Shown: in pieces, positions 15,783-21,361 of the stretch | Layout of the letters: the number at the start of each line of letters is the position of its first letter | How positions within the stretch are numbered: the stretch's first letter is position 1 | Assembly (NCBI GenBank): GCA_030598525.1 | Contig: JAUVPT010000006.1 | Coordinates: 1 to 21,361, forward strand | Length of the DNA stretch: 21,361 nt | Source: Gemmatimonadota bacterium | GTDB lineage: Bacteria > Gemmatimonadota > Gemmatimonadetes > Palauibacterales > Palauibacteraceae | Direction of reading: 5' to 3' | The notes under the pieces: generated by a model | What the model was told of the DNA's origin: nothing | What the model saw: only the letters and a program-made list of their open reading frames with translations | Databases searched by the model: none | Translations under genes and position numbers: made by a program

Positions 15783-15989
15783 CGAATCGATTCCCTTGTT
15801 CAGTCCGACATCTCATGTCCTGGATTCCGGGCCGTGAGCCCGGCCCGAAGAGCACCGCAAGGTCGCTTTCAAAGGGCTTCCGGGCAAGTTTCGCCAGCGC
15901 TTCGAGCGTGTGTGCTCCCGAGTCAGATTGACAGGCATACGGGCTCCACTACTTTGGCCCACCGCCACTCAACTCTCAGAGGATACGGA
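15783..15989. promoter_or_regulatory. Divergent intergenic region between the Asp-box gene and the gld operon
   Basis: This 207-bp gap separates two divergently transcribed units and should hold promoters for both. The 10-bp palindrome GAATCGATTC (15784-15793) lies directly before the minus-strand start. A hairpin, CCGGGC (15827-15832) with GCCCGG (15838-15843), lies further in. The plus-strand promoter candidate is listed separately. I found no convincing minus-strand promoter. Confidence 0.45.
15928..15955 (+). promoter_or_regulatory. Sigma70-type promoter candidate for the gld-like operon
   Basis: A perfect TTGACA -35 box (15928-15933) is followed after 16 bases by TACTTT (15950-15955), a weak -10 (three of six). 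Transcription would start near 15962, about 28 bases before the ATG at 15990, leaving room for the AGAGGA ribosome site at 15978-15983. Confidence 0.48.
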
Positions 15990-16931
15990 ATGTCGCTGGT
16001 TCGCCTGCAGGAGGTCGCCAAGAGCTTCGGCGAAGTACGCGCCGTGGACGGCGTCTCTTTCTCCATCGATCGGGGGGAGGTCGTCGGCTTCCTCGGTCCC
16101 AACGGGGCCGGGAAGACCACCACCATGCGCCTGATCACGAGGGCCCTGGAGCCGGACTCCGGAACGATCGAAATCGATGGCCGCTCCGTGGACGAGGACC
16201 CGGCGGAGGCACGCCGCCGCATCGGATACCTTCCCGAAGCGAATCCCCTGTACCACGATATGCTGGTCGGGGAGTTCCTGACCTTCATGGCCAGGCTGCG
16301 CGGAATCGATCCCGCGCAGGCCGGGGACCGGATTGACCCCGCCGTCGAGCAAACGGGAATCGCAGAGGTTTACTATCGGCCCATCGCCCACCTCTCGAAG
16401 GGATACCGCCAGCGTGTGGGTCTGGCCCAGGCGATCCTCTCCGAGCCGGACATCCTGATCCTCGACGAACCCACGGAGGGGCTGGACCCGAATCAGCGAG
16501 TCGAGATACGGAAGCTGATCACGCGGCTCGGACAGGACCACACCGTACTTCTGAGCACACACGTGATGCAGGAAGTCCAGGCCGTTTGCGATCGGTTGCT
16601 GATCATTCACCAGGGGAAGATCATCGCGGACGGCGGGGTATCCTCCCTGCTCGCCGGGGGGGAGAGCGGCACCCGAGTGGTCGTGGAGATCGATGCTCAA
16701 CCGGGAACTCTCCGCAAGGCCCTCGAGGAGCTTCCGTCCGTATCTCGCATCCAGGAAGCGGCGGATGGGGGCGTGAGGCCGAGGTTCGTGGTGCTCGGAA
16801 CCGAAGGTTCGGACCCGCGCCCCGACATCTTTGCCCTGGCCAGGGACCGTGACTGGACCCTGTGGGAGATGCGGACGCAGCAGGCGGACCTGGAGCAGTT
16901 CTTCCGCGACCTGACGGAGTCGGACTCATGA
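15990..16931 (+). CDS. gldA: ABC transporter ATP-binding protein, GldA-like
   Basis: Seen: 313 residues with a complete nucleotide-binding domain: Walker A G36-P-N-G-A-G-K-T-T44, signature L135-S-K-G-Y-R-Q-R, Walker B ILILDE (D159, E160) and the H-loop H191. The signature LSKGYRQR and the extra C-terminal domain (about 225-313) are typical of GldA and related drug/lipid exporters. ATG 15990 is chosen because AGAGGA lies six bases upstream; an in-frame extension to 15834 would cross the promoter and lacks a ribosome site. The stop overlaps the permease start by four bases. Known: in Flavobacterium, GldAFG is needed for gliding; outside Bacteroidota the substrate is unknown. The symbol denotes family similarity, not proof of gliding. 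Confidence 0.9.
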   Translation: MSLVRLQEVAKSFGEVRAVDGVSFSIDRGEVVGFLGPNGAGKTTTMRLITRALEPDSGTIEIDGRSVDEDPAEARRRIGYLPEANPLYHDMLVGEFLTFMARLRGIDPAQAGDRIDPAVEQTGIAEVYYRPIAHLSKGYRQRVGLAQAILSEPDILILDEPTEGLDPNQRVEIRKLITRLGQDHTVLLSTHVMQEVQAVCDRLLIIHQGKIIADGGVSSLLAGGESGTRVVVEIDAQPGTLRKALEELPSVSRIQEAADGGVRPRFVVLGTEGSDPRPDIFALARDRDWTLWEMRTQQADLEQFFRDLTESDS

Positions 16932-19216
16932 CCAGAAACGTCTCGGCCATAGCGGGCCGCGAGTTCCGCAGCTTCTTCGACCAGGCGACCGCCTACATCC
17001 TGCTCGTCGTGTTCCTGGTGGCGAACTTCTTCTTCTACTTCCGGACGATCTTCGTTACCGCCGAGGCCACGCTGCGACCGATGTTCGAGCTCATGCCGTG
17101 GCTGCTGCTGTTCTTCGTCCCGGCGGTCACCATGCGGTCGTTGGCCGAGGAACAATCGCGTGGCACCCTTGAGCTCGTGCTCTCTCAGCCCATCTCGAGC
17201 CTCGAGTTCCTCCTGGGCAAGTTCCTGGGAATCATGGGTTTCATGGCCGTGGCCCTGGGCGGGACCCTGGGCGCCGCGATCGGGCTTCGCCTCGGAGGCG
17301 CGCCATACTTCGGAGTCATGTTCGCACAGTACGTGGGCGCCCTGCTCCTCACCGGGGCCCTCGTCGCCATCGGCCTGTGGGCGTCATCCCTGACACGAAA
17401 CCAGATCACGGCTTTCATCGTGGCCCTGACCTCGATCTTCGTGCTCATGGCGGTCACGATGAACGTCGTCCTGATCGGACTTCCGCCGGTCTTCGCGACG
17501 GCCGTGACGCGGTTGGGGCTTCTGACCCACTTCTCGGCGATCACCCGCGGTGTGCTCGATCTGCGGGACCTCTTCTACTTCGCATCGATCACCGTGGCCT
17601 TCCTCGGCCTCGCCTATCTGATGATCGAGCGCGGCCGCCTCAGCCTGAAGGGCAGCTCCTGGCGCTCGCTGCGGATCGGGATCCTCGGCATCCTGCTGAT
17701 CTGCGTGGTCGTGAACCTCCTGGGCCGGCACATTCGGGGGCGCCTGGACCTCACACCGGGAAAGGCGTACACCCTGTCGTCCACCACTCGCAGCGTCCTC
17801 GGGAACCTGGAGGACGTGGTCACGATCAAGTTCTTCGCTTCACGAGAGCTCCCTCCACAGGTGGACCTGGTGAAACGGGACGTGGAGGACTTGCTGGCCG
17901 ACTACGCGGTGGCCGCGGGCGACAACATGCAGTTGCTTCGCTTCAGTCCGTCGGCCTCAGACCCGGAGGCCCAGGTCGAGGCCGAGCAGATGGGCATCCC
18001 GGCGATCCAGTTCAACGTGCTGGGGCAGGACGAATTCCAGGTCAGGCAAGGCTACCTCGGGATCGCGATTCAGTACGCGGACCAGACCGCCAACGTGCCT
18101 TTCGTGAGGCAGACCGATGATCTCGAGTACCGACTGACGAGCGCCGTGCTCGCTCTCACGAATCCGACCCGTACCACGATCGGATTCCTCACGGGACACG
18201 GGGAAGCGGACGTCACGAGAGAGGCCTCCGGATTCGCGGAGACGCTGGGCCAGAACTACCAGGTGGGGCCCGTGGACATCACGGCCGGCGGTGCCGGAAT
18301 CCCGGACTCCGTCCGCGTACTGATCATCCAGGGTCCGCAGACTCCCCTGACGGAGTCGGAGGGCGACGCACTGCGGGCGTTCCTGGCGGGCGGTGGAAAC
18401 ATGCTGCTGATGGTGCAGCCGCTCACCATCGATGAGACGCAGGCGTTCCCGAACCCACAGCCGCACCCGGTATTGGATGCACTGTTGTCGGACTACGGGG
18501 TCGCGGTTCCCGAGGGCATGGTCATCGATCACCGGTCGAGCGGACGGGTCACCCTGACGTCCGGCGGCGGCGGCGGCTATGTGGTGCCCTATCCGCTCTG
18601 GCCCATCGTCGTCCCGGCCAGCGCCCACGCCATGGTCGAAGGGCTGGGCGGAGTAGTCCTGCCGTGGGCCAGCCCCCTGGATCTCTCTGCCGCGGATACG
18701 TCCACGGTCACCCCGCTGTTGGCGACGACCGAGTTCGGACAGCACCTGACGGGGCCGCATCCGCTCAACCCGCAGTTCGATTGGAATTCCATCGCGGCTG
18801 ACCTGCGACCCCAGCCGATGGCCGCGGCGATCCTTCCCCGGCCGTCCTCAACCGCAGCCGGAGACACGGGACAGCCGGCAGGTGGTCGCCTGGTCCTGGT
18901 GGGTGACGCCGACTTCGCGTCCAACCGTTTCCTGGGTGGCGAAGCGGGCAACATCGTCTTCCTCACGAACGCCGTGGACTGGCTGTCGCAGGACGAATCA
19001 CTGATTCAGATCCGGTCCAAATTGCGAAGCGCACCGCCCCTGCTGTACTCCTCTGAGCTGATGAGGGATGTGGCCAAGTACGGCAACCTGATCGGCGTGC
19101 CGCTCCTGTTCGTGTTGATCGGTGCGTGGCGCCTCGCCAGGCGGAGGCAGCTGCAAACCAGGAAGTATGGGAGCGCCCGCAGGCCGGGCCAGACAGGGAC
19201 CGGAGTGCCCGCGTGA
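16928..19216 (+). CDS. Fused ABC permease and auxiliary protein (GldF-GldG fusion)
   Basis: Seen: 762 residues. The first 240 hold about six hydrophobic helices of an ABC-2-type permease (GldF-like: FREFxSFF-type start, EEQSRGTLELVLSQP loop). After a further helix (about 250-270) comes the GldG hallmark D-L-T-P-G-K-A-Y-T-L-S, then a large extracytoplasmic domain (about 275-715) and a final helix with an Arg-rich tail (about 720-745). ATG 16928 overlaps the ATPase stop (ATGA). Known: GldF and GldG are separate proteins in Flavobacterium; fused forms occur in other phyla. Role: membrane part of an ABC transporter of unknown substrate. The last four bases overlap the next gene (GTGA). Confidence 0.87.
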   Translation: MTRNVSAIAGREFRSFFDQATAYILLVVFLVANFFFYFRTIFVTAEATLRPMFELMPWLLLFFVPAVTMRSLAEEQSRGTLELVLSQPISSLEFLLGKFLGIMGFMAVALGGTLGAAIGLRLGGAPYFGVMFAQYVGALLLTGALVAIGLWASSLTRNQITAFIVALTSIFVLMAVTMNVVLIGLPPVFATAVTRLGLLTHFSAITRGVLDLRDLFYFASITVAFLGLAYLMIERGRLSLKGSSWRSLRIGILGILLICVVVNLLGRHIRGRLDLTPGKAYTLSSTTRSVLGNLEDVVTIKFFASRELPPQVDLVKRDVEDLLADYAVAAGDNMQLLRFSPSASDPEAQVEAEQMGIPAIQFNVLGQDEFQVRQGYLGIAIQYADQTANVPFVRQTDDLEYRLTSAVLALTNPTRTTIGFLTGHGEADVTREASGFAETLGQNYQVGPVDITAGGAGIPDSVRVLIIQGPQTPLTESEGDALRAFLAGGGNMLLMVQPLTIDETQAFPNPQPHPVLDALLSDYGVAVPEGMVIDHRSSGRVTLTSGGGGGYVVPYPLWPIVVPASAHAMVEGLGGVVLPWASPLDLSAADTSTVTPLLATTEFGQHLTGPHPLNPQFDWNSIAADLRPQPMAAAILPRPSSTAAGDTGQPAGGRLVLVGDADFASNRFLGGEAGNIVFLTNAVDWLSQDESLIQIRSKLRSAPPLLYSSELMRDVAKYGNLIGVPLLFVLIGAWRLARRRQLQTRKYGSARRPGQTGTGVPA

Positions 19217-20151
19217 AGTCTCGTCAGTTGAAGGTGGTATTCGTCGCACTCGCCGTTCTCGTCCTGGCCTACGTGGCCGTGCAGCTTCTCTCCGGAAACG
19301 GCCGCGGCTCGGGTGGCGACAGGATCGCCGCGTCGGTGCGAGATGAATTCAGTGTCGTTCGCGTGCTCACGCCGAGCGCCGCGGACTCAGTTCGTCTCGA
19401 GGGAGCCGAGGGATACTGGACCGTCAACGGATATCCAGCCGACTCCGCCCTGGTCCGGGAGCTCTCGGAAGGTCTCGATACGGCTCGAGTCGGCAGACTC
19501 GTGGCCCGAAGCGCGAGCAACCATGCGCGCCTCGGAGTCTCGGAGGACTCGGCCCGCCGGATCGAGATCGGACCGGTCGGTGATCCGGAGGCGATGTTCC
19601 TGCTCGGAAGGGGAGGAAACGACGGTCGGTTCATTCGATTCCCGCCGTCGGACGACGTCTTCACCGTGCAGGCCTCCTCCGTGCGCCTCCTGGGAAAATC
19701 GGCCGAGGATTGGCGCGATCGTGTCGTGGCCGCGGTGGACACATCGACCGTCAGCCGGATCGTGGTACGACGTAACGACGAGCCGGCACCCACCCTCCTC
19801 GAGAGAATCGCCGGGGACGCGGCCGCGTCCTGGAGTCTCGCTGGTGAGGCAGCCGACTCGGCCGCCGTGGATGCCCTCCTACAGGAGTCCGCGCAACTGA
19901 CCGCCACGGGCTTCCCGTCGGATTCGGTCGTCTTCTCGGTCGATTTCGGCAGCCCCGTCGCGGTACTCGAGATGTTCGATTCCGACGAGCCCGGTGCGGC
20001 GCCCGCCCTGTCGCTGCTCTTCCTCACCGCCCCGGACGAGCCCGAGTTCCTGGTTCGCCGAGCAGACAACGCGCTCGCGTACCGGATTTCGGCGGCACAG
20101 GCAGAACGGCTGCTGCCGACGCGGGCAATGCTGCTGGCCACCACCGAGTAG
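19213..20151 (+). CDS. DUF4340-like membrane-anchored periplasmic protein
   Basis: Seen: 312 residues from a GTG start, with one N-terminal transmembrane helix (about 7-26) and a soluble, acidic domain of mixed alpha/beta character with no catalytic motif. GTG 19213 overlaps the upstream stop (GTGA) and has GGAG seven bases before it; the longer reading frame starting at 19126 would overlap the fused permease gene much further. Known: genes for DUF4340 proteins often directly follow GldG-type genes, and the function is unknown. The assignment rests on position, size, topology and sequence phrases such as W-T-V-N-G-Y-P-A-D, not on a search. It probably assists the ABC complex on the outer face of the membrane. 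Confidence 0.75.
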   Translation: MKSRQLKVVFVALAVLVLAYVAVQLLSGNGRGSGGDRIAASVRDEFSVVRVLTPSAADSVRLEGAEGYWTVNGYPADSALVRELSEGLDTARVGRLVARSASNHARLGVSEDSARRIEIGPVGDPEAMFLLGRGGNDGRFIRFPPSDDVFTVQASSVRLLGKSAEDWRDRVVAAVDTSTVSRIVVRRNDEPAPTLLERIAGDAAASWSLAGEAADSAAVDALLQESAQLTATGFPSDSVVFSVDFGSPVAVLEMFDSDEPGAAPALSLLFLTAPDEPEFLVRRADNALAYRISAAQAERLLPTRAMLLATTE

Positions 20152-20510
20152 GAGACCATACTTCTCCGGCGGCGGGCGCAGTGCCGGACGGCTTTCGGGC
20201 ACCTCCATTCTGTCAATCCGTCCCGAATAGACCGCCAATGGGACGTATTAACCCATTTTTCCACACGTATCCGTGCCTGTCACACGTCTCTCCGCACGGT
20301 CCCAACCGATTAACGTACAAGGAGTTCGACAGATATCTGGCAGCGCTCAAGTTGCGCCGCCGGCCCATCGTCCGTTTCTTGCAGCGTACGGTAAACACCG
20401 AGGCAAAATTCTACAACGAGGCCCCATCACTATCCAGCGGCGTCGGATTCCGGCACGCGTGCGGCATAGATGGCTGTTGAAATGTAGTTCCCCCCTCCAG
20501 GAGTTAAGCG
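20152..20510 (+). other. 359-bp non-coding gap before the lipoprotein cytochrome
   Basis: The gap is less GC-rich than its surroundings. It holds the terminator-like hairpin at 20237-20260 and probably a promoter for the next gene. One weak candidate is TTGCAG (20379-20384) with AT-rich CAAAAT (20404-20409) at a long 19-base spacing. A GTG-started frame of 99 codons (20181-20480) crosses the region but spans the hairpin, shows no known motif and has no clear ribosome site, so it is not called a gene. Confidence 0.5.
20237..20260 (+). terminator. Intrinsic terminator-like hairpin after the gld-like operon
   Basis: AATGGG (20237-20242) pairs with CCCATT (20252-20257) around a nine-base loop, and the 3' arm runs into a five-base T-tract (20256-20260). 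It lies 85 bases after the DUF4340-like stop. The stem is short, but this is the only hairpin in the window with a proper T-tract. Confidence 0.5.
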
Positions 20511-21361
20511 ATGAGAAGGCTACTTCTTCTCGGCGTCATCCTGTTCACGATGGGCGCATGCACGGGCGATCCTGGGCCGACAGGGCCCGCTGGGTCCGAT
20601 GGAGCCGCTGGGTCCGATGGAGCCGACGGATCCGACGGCGAAGACTTCCCCGGTCCACTTCCCGACGAGTACATCAACGCCGATGGCATCCTGGGCGGTG
20701 CCGCGTACTCCAAGTGGTACACCACCGACGCGGGCGGCAGTGGCGATGCCGGCGCGACCGTGTCAGCAGACTTCTATCGGTGCAAGGCCTGCCACGCCTG
20801 GGACGGCCTGGGCAACGGCGCCTCGTACGCGAATCGCACCGGACAGAGCACTCTGAAGGACACGCGGCCGGACGTGTCCTCGGTGAACCTGCGCAGCTCG
20901 GCCCTGGCTCACACGGTCGAGGCTCTGTTCGACCTGGTTGTCCGCTCTCCGGGCCGGACGATAGACGCGACGGACAACACTCACCCGGACTACTCGACGC
21001 ACCTGACCGTCGGGCAGGTGTGGAACCTGGTGAAGTTCATGCGTGAGGAGTGGGTCGAGCCGGCCTTGTTGTACGACCTGCAGGTCAGCGGCCCGGCCAT
21101 GTTCGTGGATTACACTGTCGCTCCGCCGGTCGTGGTGGCGCCGACCCTTACCTACTCCAACATCGGCGCTCTGGGTGATGCCGCGAACGGCAACGCGGTG
21201 TACGCTGAGAACTGCGCCACCTGTCACGGGGCCGATGGCACGGCCATCGACATCGAGGGACGATCTCTGGGCCTGTTCGTGCGGGAGAAGCCGCACGAGG
21301 CTTGGTTCAAGGCCAAGTTCGGCGAAGCAGGCACGGGCATGGAGCCCGGACTCGTGAGCGC
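20511..21361 (+). CDS. Lipoprotein c-type cytochrome with collagen-like Gly-X-Y segment (3'-truncated by the window edge)
   Basis: Seen: an open frame of 283 codons with no stop before the edge. The N-terminus is a lipoprotein signal (LFTMGAC, lipid-modified C17), followed directly by nine Gly-X-Y triplets (G19-D45), then a cytochrome c-like region with CKACH (C91) and a second unit with CATCH (C235). Phrases such as VWNLVKFMREEW and AVYAENCATCHGADG fit class I cytochrome c domains. AGGAG (20499-20503) lies seven bases before the ATG. Inferred: an outer-membrane-anchored, possibly surface-exposed electron carrier, the Gly-X-Y segment acting as a spacer. It may work with the redox locus about 8 kb upstream, but no shared transcription is possible because of the intervening minus-strand genes. 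Further haem motifs may lie beyond the edge. Confidence 0.85.
   Translation, partial: MRRLLLLGVILFTMGACTGDPGPTGPAGSDGAAGSDGADGSDGEDFPGPLPDEYINADGILGGAAYSKWYTTDAGGSGDAGATVSADFYRCKACHAWDGLGNGASYANRTGQSTLKDTRPDVSSVNLRSSALAHTVEALFDLVVRSPGRTIDATDNTHPDYSTHLTVGQVWNLVKFMREEWVEPALLYDLQVSGPAMFVDYTVAPPVVVAPTLTYSNIGALGDAANGNAVYAENCATCHGADGTAIDIEGRSLGLFVREKPHEAWFKAKFGEAGTGMEPGLVS
20589..20642 (+). repeat. 18-bp tandem repeat encoding Gly-X-Y triplets
   Basis: Two identical copies of GCTGGGTCCGATGGAGCC (20589-20606 and 20607-20624) are followed by a diverged third unit (20625-20642). In frame, each encodes two Gly-X-Y triplets of the lipoprotein cytochrome's collagen-like segment. Exact tandem copies are prone to slippage, so the segment length may vary between strains. 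Confidence 0.85.

Noticed and set aside
20181..20480. Possible 99-residue protein in the gap before the lipoprotein cytochrome
   Set aside because: It starts with GTG without a clear ribosome site, spans the T-tract hairpin, and shows no motif or coding signature.
1..21361. CRISPR arrays, tRNA genes, insertion sequences or prophage
   Set aside because: No regular spaced repeats, cloverleaf-like sequence, transposase or integrase motif was seen on either strand; the only clear DNA tandem repeat is the in-frame one at 20589-20642.

Overview
This is a high-GC bacterial chromosome segment with tightly packed genes, many joined by ATGA, GTGA or TGATG overlaps. No rRNA, tRNA, integrase, insertion sequence or CRISPR array is visible. 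The mix of many multiheme c-type cytochromes, a GldA / GldF-GldG / DUF4340-like ABC module, a secreted dipeptidyl peptidase IV and an Asp-box repeat protein is most reminiscent of Gemmatimonadota or a neighbouring high-GC sediment or marine phylum. That placement is an inference; no marker gene is present to prove it.

Positions 15-12460 (all + strand) form one large electron-transfer locus with 52 CXXCH haem-binding motifs in five proteins. In order it encodes: (1) a 19-haem cytochrome fused to a six-helix cytochrome b-like membrane domain, similar in architecture to the CbcL-type quinol dehydrogenases of Geobacter; (2) an outer-membrane beta-barrel translationally coupled to (3) a 12-haem periplasmic cytochrome, a candidate trans-outer-membrane conduit; (4) a periplasmic protein made of four tandem monohaem domains; (5-7) a nine-haem cytochrome with a C-terminal membrane anchor, a Tat-type Rieske protein and a seven-helix b6/subunit IV-like cytochrome b, together a Rieske/cytochrome b complex with the nonahaem protein in the place of cytochrome c1 or f; (8-10) an eight-haem membrane-anchored cytochrome, a Tat-exported four-cluster ferredoxin and an NrfD-type membrane protein. 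So three unrelated quinone-reactive membrane modules sit beside a possible outer-membrane exit, with no recognisable soluble terminal reductase. The simplest inference is a respiratory chain between the quinone pool and an extracellular or outer-surface partner. The direction (reduction of an extracellular acceptor or oxidation of a donor such as Fe(II)) cannot be read from sequence.

Positions 12501-15782 (- strand) hold an Asp-box (BNR) repeat protein followed by a secreted S9B dipeptidyl peptidase IV with a complete catalytic triad. This pair converges on the cytochrome locus across a shared perfect 11-bp hairpin.

Positions 15990-20151 (+ strand) form a three-gene overlapping operon: a GldA-like ATPase, a GldF-GldG fusion and a DUF4340-like membrane-anchored protein. 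A 359-bp non-coding gap follows, with a terminator-like hairpin. The window ends inside a predicted lipoprotein cytochrome (20511 to the edge) that has a collagen-like Gly-X-Y stretch after its lipobox and at least two c-type haem motifs, possibly a surface-exposed partner of the redox locus.
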